DNA of 64,000 bases from Streptomyces sp. S.PNR 29. Its GTDB lineage: Bacteria > Actinomycetota > Actinomycetes > Streptomycetales > Streptomycetaceae. Under the pieces are notes generated by a model. The model was not told where the DNA came from. It saw nothing but the letters and a program-made list of their open reading frames with translations, and did no database searches. The translations under genes were made by a program, and so were the position numbers. The DNA lies in contig NZ_JANUQM010000014.1 of the NCBI RefSeq assembly GCF_030386795.1, forward strand, positions 1-64,000, given 5' to 3'. This document shows, one piece after another, positions 7,794 to 17,112 of the stretch (position 1 is the stretch's first letter; every line of letters starts with the position of its first letter).

Positions 7794-10412
7794 GTGAAGG
7801 CGATCCGTCGATTCACCGTCCGTCCAGTTCTCCCCGACCCCCTGCGGCCGCTCAGCGATCTGGCCCGCAACCTGCGCTGGTCCTGGCACGCGGAGACCCG
7901 CGACCTCTTCCAGTCCGTCGACCCGGAATGCTGGGCGGCCTCGGGCGGCGACCCCGTACGGCTGCTCGGTACCGTCCGCCCCGCGCGCCTGGCCGAGCTG
8001 GCCGAGGACCGCCGTTTCCTGCGCCGCCTCACCGCGGTCGCCGACGATCTGCACGACTACCTGACCGGCGACCGCTGGTACCAGGCCCAGCCCGCCGAAC
8101 TCCCGGCCGCCGTCGCCTACTTCTCACCCGAGTTCGGCATCACAGCCGCCCTGCCCCAGTACTCCGGCGGCCTCGGCATCCTCGCCGGCGATCACCTGAA
8201 GGCGGCCAGCGATCTCGGTGTGCCTCTCATCGGGGTCGGGCTGCTCTACCGGCACGGTTACTTCCGGCAGACCCTGTCCCGCGACGGCTGGCAGCAGGAG
8301 CACTACCCCGTCCTCGACCCCCACGAGCTGCCGCTGGTCCTGCTCAAGGAGGCCGACGGCACCCCCGCCCAGGTCAGTCTCGCCCTGCCCGGGGGCAAGG
8401 AGCTGCGCGCCCGTGTCTGGCTGGCCCAGGTCGGCCGTGTCCCGCTGCTGATGCTGGACTCGGACGTGGAGGAGAACGACCTCGGCGAGCGCGGTGTGAC
8501 CGACCGGCTCTACGGCGGCGGCAGCGAGCACCGGCTGCTGCAGGAGATGCTGCTCGGGATAGGAGGGGTCAGGGCGGTGCGGACGTACTGCCGGCTGACC
8601 GGGCATCCCGAGCCGGAGGTCTTCCACACCAACGAGGGCCACGCCGGCTTCCTCGGCCTGGAACGCATCGCCGAACTCTGCGCGGAGGGGCTGGACTTCG
8701 ACTCCGCCCTGGAAGCGGTCCGGGCCGGGACCGTGTTCACCACGCACACCCCCGTCCCGGCCGGCATCGACCGCTTCGACCGCGAACTGGTCGCCCGCCA
8801 CTTCGGCCCGGACGCCGAGCTTCCGCGTATCGACGTCGAGCGCGTCCTCAGGCTCGGCATGGAGACCTACCCCGAGGGCGAGCCCAACCTCTTCAACATG
8901 GCGGTGATGGGCCTGCGCCTCGCCCAGCGCGCCAACGGCGTCTCCCTCCTGCACGGCAACGTCAGCCGCGAGATGTTCTCCGGGCTGTGGCCCGGCTTCG
9001 ACCCCGACGAGGTGCCGATCACCTCGGTCACCAACGGGGTGCACGCCCCCACCTGGGTCGCCCCCGAGGTCTTCCGGCTCGGCGCCCGGGAGATCGGCGT
9101 CCAGCGCACCGAGGACGCGCTGAGCGTCGGCGACTCGGAACGCTGGGACGCGGTCGCCGGCATCCCCGACCAGGACGTCTGGGAGCTGCGCCGGACGCTG
9201 CGCGAGCAGCTGGTGACGGAGGTGCGGGCGCGGCTGCGTGCCTCCTGGCGGCAGCGCGGCGCGGGCGAGGCCGAGCTGGGCTGGATCGACGGAGTGCTCG
9301 ACCCGGAGGTCCTCACCATCGGGTTCGCGCGGCGCGTCCCGTCGTACAAGCGTCTGACGCTGATGCTCCGCGACCGCGACCGGCTCATGGACCTGCTGCT
9401 GCACCCCGAGCGGCCGATCCAGATCGTCGTCGCCGGCAAGGCGCATCCGGCGGACGACGGCGGCAAGCGGCTCATCCAGGAGCTGGTCCGTTTCGCCGAC
9501 GACCCGCGCGTCCGGCACCGGATCGTGTTCCTGCCGGACTACGGCATGGCGATGGCGCAGAAGCTGTACCACGGCTGCGACGTCTGGCTGAACAACCCGC
9601 TCAGGCCGCTGGAGGCGTGCGGCACCAGCGGCATGAAGGCGGCGCTGAACGGCTGCCTCAACCTGTCGGTCCTGGACGGCTGGTGGGACGAGTGGTTCCA
9701 GCCGGACTTCGGCTGGGCGATCCCCACCGCCGACGGCGTCGGCACCGACCCGGACCACCGCGACTCCGTGGAGGCCGCCGCCCTCTACGACCTGCTGGAG
9801 CAGCGTGTGGCCCCCCGCTTCTACGAGCGGGGCCGCAACGGGCTGCCGGAACGCTGGATCGAGATGGTCCGCCAGACCCTGAGCCTGCTCGGGCCCAAGG
9901 TGCTGGCCGGGCGCATGGTCCGCGAGTACGTCGAGCGCCTCTACACCCCGGCGGCCCGGGCGCACCGCACGATGGACCCCGACTCGGCACGCGACCTCGC
10001 CGAGTGGAAGGCCAGGGTGCGGGCGGCCTGGCACGGCGTGACCGTCGACCACGTCGAGACGTCCGCCGCCACGCCCACCGCGGAGCTCGGCACGACGCTG
10101 GCGCTGCGGGTGCGGGTCGGCCTCGGCGACCTCGGCCCCGACGACGTCGAGGTGCAGGCGGTCTCCGGCCGGGTCGACTCCGAGGACCGCATCACCGACG
10201 CGACGGCGGTGCCGCTGAAACCGGTGGGCGGCCCGGACCCGGAGGGCCGCTGGGTGTACGAGGGCCCGCTCTCCCTGGACCGCACCGGCCCCTACGGCTA
10301 CACGGTCCGTATCCTTCCCGCCCACCCGCTGCTGGCCTCGACCGCGGAGGTGGGGCTGGTGACGGTGCCGTCGGAGGAACTGGTGGAGGCGGCGGGGGTG
10401 CTGATGAGGTGA
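7794..10412 (+). CDS. glgP: alpha-glucan (glycogen) phosphorylase
   Basis: 872 residues from GTG 7794; an in-frame GTG at 7782 would add four residues, but GAGGTGG at 7784-7790 fits the later start as ribosome site. The enzyme releases glucose-1-phosphate from alpha-1,4-glucans using pyridoxal phosphate. It begins with the N-terminal domain typical of the short bacterial phosphorylases ('LARNLRWSWH'). It then shows 'YFSPEFGI', 'NEGHAGFLGLERI', 'GKAHPADDGGK' and the PLP loop 'EACGTSGMKAALNG', with Lys615 as the probable Schiff-base lysine. Together with glgE and glgX nearby it points to active alpha-glucan turnover. Confidence 0.93.
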   Translation: MKAIRRFTVRPVLPDPLRPLSDLARNLRWSWHAETRDLFQSVDPECWAASGGDPVRLLGTVRPARLAELAEDRRFLRRLTAVADDLHDYLTGDRWYQAQPAELPAAVAYFSPEFGITAALPQYSGGLGILAGDHLKAASDLGVPLIGVGLLYRHGYFRQTLSRDGWQQEHYPVLDPHELPLVLLKEADGTPAQVSLALPGGKELRARVWLAQVGRVPLLMLDSDVEENDLGERGVTDRLYGGGSEHRLLQEMLLGIGGVRAVRTYCRLTGHPEPEVFHTNEGHAGFLGLERIAELCAEGLDFDSALEAVRAGTVFTTHTPVPAGIDRFDRELVARHFGPDAELPRIDVERVLRLGMETYPEGEPNLFNMAVMGLRLAQRANGVSLLHGNVSREMFSGLWPGFDPDEVPITSVTNGVHAPTWVAPEVFRLGAREIGVQRTEDALSVGDSERWDAVAGIPDQDVWELRRTLREQLVTEVRARLRASWRQRGAGEAELGWIDGVLDPEVLTIGFARRVPSYKRLTLMLRDRDRLMDLLLHPERPIQIVVAGKAHPADDGGKRLIQELVRFADDPRVRHRIVFLPDYGMAMAQKLYHGCDVWLNNPLRPLEACGTSGMKAALNGCLNLSVLDGWWDEWFQPDFGWAIPTADGVGTDPDHRDSVEAAALYDLLEQRVAPRFYERGRNGLPERWIEMVRQTLSLLGPKVLAGRMVREYVERLYTPAARAHRTMDPDSARDLAEWKARVRAAWHGVTVDHVETSAATPTAELGTTLALRVRVGLGDLGPDDVEVQAVSGRVDSEDRITDATAVPLKPVGGPDPEGRWVYEGPLSLDRTGPYGYTVRILPAHPLLASTAEVGLVTVPSEELVEAAGVLMR

Positions 10413-10446
10413 CCGGGCAGCGGTCCGCGCGGCAGCGCGACCTGCG

Positions 10447-10492
10447 GCGGCCGCACCCCGTGGAATGACAACGGCCTCTCAGGGGCGGCCGC
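10447..10492. terminator. hairpin between convergent glgP and DUF1990 gene
   Basis: GCGGCCGC-A-CCCC (10447-10459) can pair with GGGGCGGCCGC (10482-10492) with one bulged base and a 22-base loop. It lies exactly between two converging genes. There is no T-run, so termination on either strand is only plausible. Confidence 0.45.
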
Positions 10493-10999
10493 TCAGTGGT
10501 CCTTCTCGCCGCACAACCGCCGCAGCACCACCCCGCACCGCCGCGCGTACGCGTGCTGAAGTCCCCGCGTGGCGGGCCCGCCCGCCCGCGCGTACCACTT
10601 CGCACCGCGGCTGAAGGCGTTCACGGTCAGCCAGACCGTGCCGTCGCCCGTGCGGTTCACCACGAACGCCTCCTCGCCGCACTCCGGGTGGCCGGTCAGC
10701 GTGCCGTACGCCCATCCGGCGCGGCGGGGTTCCTGCACCGTCCACACCACACGGCAGGGGGCCTTGATCATGCCGGCGAGGGTGACGGTGACGTCGACGC
10801 CGGGCGCCGCCCGGTCCGCGCTCGCGTCTATGCCCACGCCCATGGCCCGGTGCATCTCCCAGGTGAGCACCGCCTCGGACGCCCGGCGGAAGACGTCCTC
10901 ACCCTCCCCGAGTCGGGCACGTACGTGCAGGGGGTAGTAGCCCGGCGGGCAGAAGCCCTGCTCGCGGGTGGCGCCGACGTCGTCGTACGTGAAGGACAT
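10493..10999 (-). CDS. DUF1990 family protein
   Basis: 168 residues from ATG 10999 ('MSFTYDDVGATRE'), the usual opening of the family; TTG and GTG codons just upstream would add three residues. Family hallmarks are 'GATRE', 'CPPGY', a central 'MIKAPCRVVWTV', and 'GYAYGTLTGHPECGEEAF'-like residues ending 'FSRGAKWYARAGGPATR'. Function is unknown; related proteins are predicted to bind small hydrophobic molecules. It stands alone, converging on glgP, and has no obvious ribosome site, so the message may be leaderless. Confidence 0.8.
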   Translation of the reverse strand: MSFTYDDVGATREQGFCPPGYYPLHVRARLGEGEDVFRRASEAVLTWEMHRAMGVGIDASADRAAPGVDVTVTLAGMIKAPCRVVWTVQEPRRAGWAYGTLTGHPECGEEAFVVNRTGDGTVWLTVNAFSRGAKWYARAGGPATRGLQHAYARRCGVVLRRLCGEKDH

Positions 11000-11013
11000 G
11001 GGCACCAAGACTA

Positions 11014-11052
11014 GGGCGGCACCCGGGACTGCCTTCCTCCCGGGTGCCGCCC
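11014..11052 (-). terminator. terminator of the first M4 protease gene
   Basis: GGGCGGCACCCGGGA (11014-11028) and its exact reverse complement (11038-11052) form a 15-bp stem with a 9-base loop, 16 bp past the protease stop. It overlaps the upstream region of the DUF1990 gene, so it insulates that gene from read-through. Confidence 0.8.
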
Positions 11053-11067
11053 TCAGCCGGTGGTTCG

Positions 11068-12714
11068 TCAGCCGACGTTGACGGCGGACCAGGCCGCCGC
11101 GACCGCCTTGTACTCGGTGCTGCTGGAGCCGTACAGAGCGGACGCCGCGTTCAGCGTCGCCGTGCGGGCGCCGGAGTACTTGGTCGTCGACGTCATGTAC
11201 GTCGTCAGCGCCTTGTACCAGATCAGCAGGGCCTTGGTGCGGCCGATGCCGGTGACCGTGGAGCCGTTGGACGTGGGCGAGTTGTAGGTCACGCCGTTGA
11301 TGGTCTTGGTGCCGCTGCCCTCCGAGAGGAGGTAGAAGAAGTGGTTCGCGGGGCCCGACGAGTAGTGCACGTCGAGGCCGCCCAGGCTGGAGGACCAGCT
11401 GTCCTTGGACGAGCCGTCCTTGCTGGGCTTGTCCATGTAGCGCAGCGGGCTGCCGTCGCCGTTGATGTCGATCTCCTCGCCGATGAGGTAGTCACCGATG
11501 TCGGAGGAGTTGTTGGCGTAGAACTCCACGCCCGTGCCGAAGATGTCCGAGGTCGCCTCGTTCAGGCCACCGGACTCGCCGCTGTAGTTCAGCCCGGCCG
11601 TGTTCGAGGTGACGCCGTGGCTCATCTCGTGCCCCGCCACGTCCAGCGAGGTCAGCGGGTGGGTGTTGCTCTCACCGTCGCCGTAGGTCATGCAGAAGCA
11701 GCTGTCGTCCCAGAACGCGTTGACGTACGCGTTGCCGTAGTGGACGCGCGAGTAGGCCGCCTTGCCGTCGTTCTTGATGCCGCTGCGGCCGAAGGTGTTC
11801 TTGTAGAAGTCCCAGGTGACCTGGGCGCCGTAGTGCGCGTCGGCGGCGGCGGTCTCCAGGTTGGACGGGTTGCCGGTGCCCCACACGTCGTCGGAGCCGG
11901 AGAAGAGCGTGCCGGTGCCGGAGGTGCGGCGGTTGAGGTTGTAGGTCTTGTGGCTGCCGCGCGTGCCGTCGGTGAGGGTGTACGTCGAGCCGGACTTGGT
12001 GGTGCCGAGGGTGACCGTGCCGGAGTACGTGGTGTTGCCGGTGCCGGTCTCGATGCCCTGGTACTCGTAGAGCTTCTTGCCGGTGGCCGCGTCGGTGATG
12101 ACGTGCAGTTCGTTCGGGGTGCCGTCGTCCTGCAGGCCGCCGACGACCGTCTCGTAGGCCAGGGTCGGCCTGCCGTCCGCGGCCCAGATCACCTTGCGGG
12201 GCGCGGAGTCGGCCTCGGTCTTCTCCGAACCGGCGGCCTTCGCGGCCGTCAGTGCCTGCTTCTCGGCCTTGGCGGCGGGCAGCTCGGCCGTCGTCGAGGC
12301 GACCTTGATGGTCGCCTTGGTCGCCTTGGTGACGCCCTGGGTCTCGCCCGACTTCGACTCGTGCACGACGAGGTCGCCGCCGAGGACCGGCAGGCCCGCG
12401 TAGGTGCGCTCGTAGCGGGTGTGGACCGTACCGTCGGCGTCCTTGACGACGTCTCTGACGATCAGCTTCTCCTTGGCGCCGAGGCCTATCTCCCGGGCGG
12501 CCTCGGGCGCGTCGGCCTGCTGCTGCTTGATGAGGGACGCGCGGGCGGGAGCGGAGAGCAGGACGGGTGCGCCGGCCAGAGCCGGCTTCCCGGCCGCGGC
12601 GGGGCCGGCCGCGGCGCTGGTCGTGGTCAGGCCGGTGGTGAGCAGGGCGCCGGCCGCGACAGCGGTGGCGATGGCCAGGGTGGTGCGGTGGTGACGCGCG
12701 TAGCGGGGGGTCAC
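11068..12714 (-). CDS. secreted thermolysin-like neutral metalloprotease (M4), copy 1
   Basis: 548 residues: an Arg/His-rich signal peptide with core 'TTLAIATAVAAGALLTTG', an FTP/PepSY-type propeptide to about residue 215, then the M4 catalytic domain. Zinc ligands are His362 and His366 in HEMSH, with Glu363 catalytic and Glu386 (GGLNEATSD) the third ligand exactly 20 residues on. The transition-state histidine is in DVHYSSGPANHFF. It is a tandem paralogue of the next gene upstream, with very similar mature sequence, but ends directly after the catalytic domain ('WSAVNVG'). Role: extracellular proteolysis. Confidence 0.94.
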   Translation of the reverse strand: MTPRYARHHRTTLAIATAVAAGALLTTGLTTTSAAAGPAAAGKPALAGAPVLLSAPARASLIKQQQADAPEAAREIGLGAKEKLIVRDVVKDADGTVHTRYERTYAGLPVLGGDLVVHESKSGETQGVTKATKATIKVASTTAELPAAKAEKQALTAAKAAGSEKTEADSAPRKVIWAADGRPTLAYETVVGGLQDDGTPNELHVITDAATGKKLYEYQGIETGTGNTTYSGTVTLGTTKSGSTYTLTDGTRGSHKTYNLNRRTSGTGTLFSGSDDVWGTGNPSNLETAAADAHYGAQVTWDFYKNTFGRSGIKNDGKAAYSRVHYGNAYVNAFWDDSCFCMTYGDGESNTHPLTSLDVAGHEMSHGVTSNTAGLNYSGESGGLNEATSDIFGTGVEFYANNSSDIGDYLIGEEIDINGDGSPLRYMDKPSKDGSSKDSWSSSLGGLDVHYSSGPANHFFYLLSEGSGTKTINGVTYNSPTSNGSTVTGIGRTKALLIWYKALTTYMTSTTKYSGARTATLNAASALYGSSSTEYKAVAAAWSAVNVG

Positions 12715-12856
12715 ACGAGCTCCTTTTGTGGGGGATGTGCTGTGGTGCTGTGCGGCGGGTGGAGGAAGAGTGACACCTGGGACGCGTACATGTCAGGAGG
12801 GGGTAGTGATGTTGGCCGAAAGTCGACCGGCCGGTGAATGTTTCGGGAACATGAAC

Positions 12857-12895
12857 GGCGCCGCCCCGGCGGGAGTAGGCCCCCGGGGCGGCGCC
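12857..12895 (-). terminator. terminator of the second M4 protease gene
   Basis: GGCGCCGCCCCGG (12857-12869) pairs perfectly with CCGGGGCGGCGCC (12883-12895), giving a 13-bp stem and 13-base loop that ends 11 bp beyond the protease stop. Its presence means the two tandem protease genes are separately transcribed. Confidence 0.75.
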
Positions 12896-12905
12896 TTCGC
12901 CTGGT

Positions 12906-14969
12906 CTACGGGAAGGTCAGCTTCCAGCTGTTGATGTAGCCGGTGTCCTGGGCCGCGTTGTCCTGGACCCGCAACTGCCAGACCCCGTTGGCGACTTCGG
13001 AGGAGGCGTCCACCGTGTACGTGGTGTTGAGGTTGTCGGCGCTCCCGCCGGTGCCGTACGCCTTCAGCGTGTACGCCGTGCCGTCGGGGGCGACCAGCTG
13101 CACCTGAAGGTCACCGATGTAGGTGTGGACGATGTCGACGGCCACCGCGAGGTTCGACGGCGCGTTGCCCGTCCGGCCGGAGACGGTGATCGACGACGTG
13201 ACCGCTGCTCCCCTGTCCGGAATCGACACGTCGGCGGTGTTCTCGAAGGAGGTGCCGCCACCGCCCCCGCCGCCGGAGCGCGAGCCGACGTTGATGCCCG
13301 CCCACGCGTCCTGCACCGCCTTGTACTCGGCGCTGTCGGTGCCGTACAGCTCACCGGCCGCCGCGAGGGTGCCGGTGCGGGCGCCCGCGTAGTTGGTGGT
13401 CGAGGTGAACTTGGTGGTCAGCGCGCGGAACCAGATCTTCTCGGCCTTGGCCCGGCCGATCCCGGTGACCGGAAGACCGTCCGAGGTGGACGAGTTGTAG
13501 GTGACACCGTTGATGGTCTTGGTGCCGCTGCCCTCGCTCAGCAGGTAGAAGAAGTGGTTCGCGGGACCGGACGAGTAGTGCACGTCGATCGACCCGATGC
13601 CGGAGTACCAGCTGTCCTTGGACGAGCCGTCCTTGCTGGGCTTGTCCATGTAGCGCAGCGGGGTGCCGTCGCCGTTGATGTCGATCTCCTCGCCGATGAG
13701 GTAGTCACCGACGTCGGAGGCGTTGGCCGCGTAGAACTCGACCGCCGTGGCGAAGATGTCGGACGTGGCCTCGTTCAGGCCGCCGGACTCGCCGCTGTAG
13801 TTGAGGCCCGCGGTGTTGGAGGTGACGCCGTGGGTCATCTCGTGACCGGCCACGTCGATGGACGTCAGCGGGTGGGTGTTGCCCGAGCCGTCGCCGTACG
13901 TCATGCAGAAGCAACTGTCGGACCAGAACGCGTTGACGTAGTTGTTGCCGTAGTGGACCCGGCTGTACGCGCCCACGCCGTCACCGCGGATGCCGCTGCG
14001 GCCGTGCACGGTCTTGTAGTAGTCCCACGTCAGCGCCGCGCCGTAGTGCGCGTCGGCGCCCGCGGTCTCCGCGTTGGACGCGCTTGAGTTGCCCCACACG
14101 TCGTCCGCGCCGGAGAACAGCGTGCCGGTGCCGGAGCTGCCGCGGTTGAGGTTGTACGTCTTGTGGTTGCCGCGCGCCCCGTCGGTCAGGTTGTACGTGG
14201 ATCCCGACTGCGTGGTGCCGAGGGTGACCGTGCCGCTGTACATGGTGTTGCCGGTGCCGGTCTCGATGGCCTGGTACTCGTAGAGCTTCTTGCCGGTGGC
14301 GGCGTCGGTGATGACGTGCAGTTCGTTCGGGGTGCCGTCCTCCTGGAGGCCGCCCACGACCGTCTCGTACGCGAGGACCGGCTTGCCGTCCGCGGCCCAG
14401 ATCACCTTGCGGGGCGCCCGGTTGACGTCGGGGCTCTTGGCGTCGTCGGCCTTCGCGGCGGCCAGCGCCTGCTTCTCGGCCTTCGCGGCGCTGATCGCGG
14501 GCTTCAGCGTCGCCGGCTTGATGGCGGCCCGGGTGGCCTTGACGATGCCCGTGGTACGCCCGGCCTTCGACGTCTCGACGACCAGGTCCCCGCCGAGCAC
14601 CGGCAGGCCGTCGTACGTGCGCTCGTACCGCGTGTGCAAGGTGCCGTCGCGGTCCTTGACCACGTCACGGACGACGAGCTTCTCCTTGGCGCCGAGGCCC
14701 AGGTCCTTCGCGGTGTCCGCTGTGGTGGCGTCGGCCTCGCGGATCAGCGCGGCGCGCTGGGCGGGGGTGAGCCGGACCGACTCCGAGCCCGGGGTGGCCT
14801 TGCCCGCGGCCGACGGTGCCTTCTCCGGGGCGGCGGTGGCGGCGCCCGTCTGGAACGCGGCGGCGATCAGCGCGGACACGCCGACGAGGGCGACGGCGGC
14901 GGCGCGGCGGGGCGACGTGGGGCGCTGTGCTGTGTGGGAGGTGCGTCTGTGGGAACTGCTGCTCAACAC
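12906..14969 (-). CDS. secreted thermolysin-like metalloprotease (M4) with C-terminal P domain, copy 2
   Basis: 687 residues from GTG 14969; a TTG at 14966 is an alternative with better spacing from the AAGGAG ribosome site. A signal peptide with core 'AAAVALVGVSALIAAAF' leads into a propeptide, then the M4 domain with HEMTH at 376-380 and GGLNEATSD. After a poly-glycine linker there are about 115 residues of P/proprotein-convertase-like domain ('FENTADVSIPDRGAAVTSSI', ending WQLRVQDNAAQDTGYINSW), which copy 1 lacks. P domains usually help folding or substrate binding. Long stretches are nearly identical to copy 1, indicating duplication. Confidence 0.93.
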   Translation of the reverse strand: MLSSSSHRRTSHTAQRPTSPRRAAAVALVGVSALIAAAFQTGAATAAPEKAPSAAGKATPGSESVRLTPAQRAALIREADATTADTAKDLGLGAKEKLVVRDVVKDRDGTLHTRYERTYDGLPVLGGDLVVETSKAGRTTGIVKATRAAIKPATLKPAISAAKAEKQALAAAKADDAKSPDVNRAPRKVIWAADGKPVLAYETVVGGLQEDGTPNELHVITDAATGKKLYEYQAIETGTGNTMYSGTVTLGTTQSGSTYNLTDGARGNHKTYNLNRGSSGTGTLFSGADDVWGNSSASNAETAGADAHYGAALTWDYYKTVHGRSGIRGDGVGAYSRVHYGNNYVNAFWSDSCFCMTYGDGSGNTHPLTSIDVAGHEMTHGVTSNTAGLNYSGESGGLNEATSDIFATAVEFYAANASDVGDYLIGEEIDINGDGTPLRYMDKPSKDGSSKDSWYSGIGSIDVHYSSGPANHFFYLLSEGSGTKTINGVTYNSSTSDGLPVTGIGRAKAEKIWFRALTTKFTSTTNYAGARTGTLAAAGELYGTDSAEYKAVQDAWAGINVGSRSGGGGGGGTSFENTADVSIPDRGAAVTSSITVSGRTGNAPSNLAVAVDIVHTYIGDLQVQLVAPDGTAYTLKAYGTGGSADNLNTTYTVDASSEVANGVWQLRVQDNAAQDTGYINSWKLTFP

Positions 14970-15255
14970 TGACTCCTTCTGCGCGGCCGCGGGTCGCGCG
15001 GCCAGGGGAGACCGGTCGGCGGGTGGGCCGTCCGGGCAGAACAAGGCGGTACGCAGAACCACGTGCAGAGGAACGTGTGTGGCGCTCCGGGGATGTCTCT
15101 GTGGGGTTTCTGTGGAGCGGCCGTGGGAAGAGTGGCAGCAGATGGCCCTTTCTGTCAGGAGCGCGTCAGGAAGTTGACCAGAATTCGTTCGTTGTCCGGG
15201 AGTTGCCGTCCGTTATGCGGAGCCGCTGCCGGGCCGGTCACCCGCCACCACAGGC

Positions 15256-17112
15256 TCACGCCAGACTGTCCCGCCAGGCCCGGTGCAGGTCCGCGAACCG
15301 GCCCGTGCCGCCGATGAGTTCGGCCGGGCTGCCGTCCTCGACGATCCGCCCGTGCTCCATCACCAGCACCCGGTCGGCGATCTCGACGGTCGACAGCCGG
15401 TGCGCGATGACGACCGCCGTCCGCCCCCTCAGCACCGTCGCCATGGCGCGCTGCACGGCCTTCTCGCCGGGGATGTCGAGGGAACTGGTCGCCTCGTCCA
15501 GGATCAGCACGGCCGGGTCGGCGAGCAACGCCCGGGCGAACGCGACCAGTTGGCGCTGACCGGCGGAGATACGACCACCCCGCTTGCGGACGTCGGTGTC
15601 GTAGCCGTCGGGCAGCGCGCTGATGAAGTCGTGCGCACCGATCGCCTTCGCGGCCCGCTCGATCTCCTCGCGGGACGCGTCGGGGCGGCCGATGGCGATG
15701 TTCTCGGCGACCGTGCCGGAGAACAGGAACGCCTCCTGCGTCACCATCACCACCCCGCGCCGCAGTTCCGGCACGGCGAGGTCGCGCAGGTCGACGCCGT
15801 CCAGCAGGACCCGTCCGCCGGTGGGGTCGTAGAACCGGGCGAGCAGCTTGGCCAGCGTCGACTTCCCCGCGCCGGTCGAGCCGACCACCGCGACCGTCTG
15901 CCCGGCCGGGACGGTGAGGTCGAAGCGGGGCAGGACCTCGCCGCCCGTGCGGTAGCCGAAGCGGACGCCGTCGAACACGACCTTCCGGCCGGGCTGCTCG
16001 CCCTCCAGGGGCGGGAGCTGCCGGGGAGCCGACGGCTCGGGCACGGACGGCGTCTGCGCGAGCAGCCCCGCGATCTTCTCCAGCGAGGCCGCCGCCGACT
16101 GGTACGAGTTCAGGAACATGCCGAGCCGGTCGATGGGGTCGTACAGCCGCCGCAGATACAGCACCGCCGCCGCCAGCACACCGAGGGCCAGCGTGCCGTC
16201 CGCCACCCGGTAGGCGCCCCACAGCACGATCGCCGCGACGGCCGTGTTGGCGATCAGCCGGGAGCCGGTGACATAGCGGGCCATCTCCAGCAGCGCGTCG
16301 CCGTTCCTGAGCTCGTGCCGCCGGTTCAGCGCGCCGAATTCGGCGTCGTTGGCGGCCTCCCGGCGAAAGGCCCGGACCGGCCGGATGCCGTTCATCGTCT
16401 CCACGAACTTCACGATCACGGCGGCGATGGCCGTGGACCGCTGCGTGTACACCCGCCCCGCACGCCGCCGGTACACCCGCACCAGCCCGTACAGCGGCAC
16501 GAAGGACGCCACCGCGACGGCGCCTAGCCCCAGGTCCAGCCAGAGCAGCATCGCCGAGATGTAGACGAAGGACAGCACGATCGTGACCAGCTCCTGCAGG
16601 CCCTCGTCGAGCAGTTCCCGCAGCGACTCCACGTCCGTGGTGGAGCGGGAGATGAGCCGGCCCGAGGTGTAGCGCTCGTGGAAGTCGACGCTGAGGGCCT
16701 GCGCGTGCCGGAAGATCCGGCCGCGCAGGTCGAGCAGCACGTCCTGGTTGACGCGGGCGGAGGCGGCGATGAACGCGTACTGCAGCCCGCCGGAGGCCAG
16801 GGCGCACGCCAGGTAGGCCACGCCCACCGCGATCAGCGGCCCCCGGTCGTGGTCGCGGAGCGCGGGGACGGCGCTGTCGATGGCGTACGCCACCAGCAGC
16901 GGGCCCGCCTGCACCGCCGCCTGCTGGAGCAGCAGCAGAAGGGTCGTGACGGCTACGCGGGCCTTCATCGGGGCGAGCAGGGAGCGCAGCAGGGCGCCGG
17001 TGGCGCCCGGGGGAGAGGGCAGGACGTCCCGGTCGAAGGAGTCGCCCGCCGTGGGGGGTTCTTCGGCGGGCCGCTCCTGGTCGGGTGCGGTGGGCGTGGG
17101 CGTCGCCGTCAT
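15256..17112 (-). CDS. ABC exporter subunit (TM-NBD), consensus-Walker half
   Basis: 618 residues from ATG 17112, which overlaps the stop of the preceding gene (ATGA). Residues about 35-330 hold six membrane segments; residues 365-610 the nucleotide-binding domain with Walker A GSTGAGKST, signature ISAGQ instead of LSGGQ, Walker B LILDEATSSLD with the catalytic Glu, and switch His in AHRLST. The altered signature pairs logically with the degenerate Walker B of its partner, so the two form a heterodimer with one active and one degenerate ATP site. Substrate unknown; drug or lipid export is common for this type. Confidence 0.92.
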   Translation of the reverse strand: MTATPTPTAPDQERPAEEPPTAGDSFDRDVLPSPPGATGALLRSLLAPMKARVAVTTLLLLLQQAAVQAGPLLVAYAIDSAVPALRDHDRGPLIAVGVAYLACALASGGLQYAFIAASARVNQDVLLDLRGRIFRHAQALSVDFHERYTSGRLISRSTTDVESLRELLDEGLQELVTIVLSFVYISAMLLWLDLGLGAVAVASFVPLYGLVRVYRRRAGRVYTQRSTAIAAVIVKFVETMNGIRPVRAFRREAANDAEFGALNRRHELRNGDALLEMARYVTGSRLIANTAVAAIVLWGAYRVADGTLALGVLAAAVLYLRRLYDPIDRLGMFLNSYQSAAASLEKIAGLLAQTPSVPEPSAPRQLPPLEGEQPGRKVVFDGVRFGYRTGGEVLPRFDLTVPAGQTVAVVGSTGAGKSTLAKLLARFYDPTGGRVLLDGVDLRDLAVPELRRGVVMVTQEAFLFSGTVAENIAIGRPDASREEIERAAKAIGAHDFISALPDGYDTDVRKRGGRISAGQRQLVAFARALLADPAVLILDEATSSLDIPGEKAVQRAMATVLRGRTAVVIAHRLSTVEIADRVLVMEHGRIVEDGSPAELIGGTGRFADLHRAWRDSLA

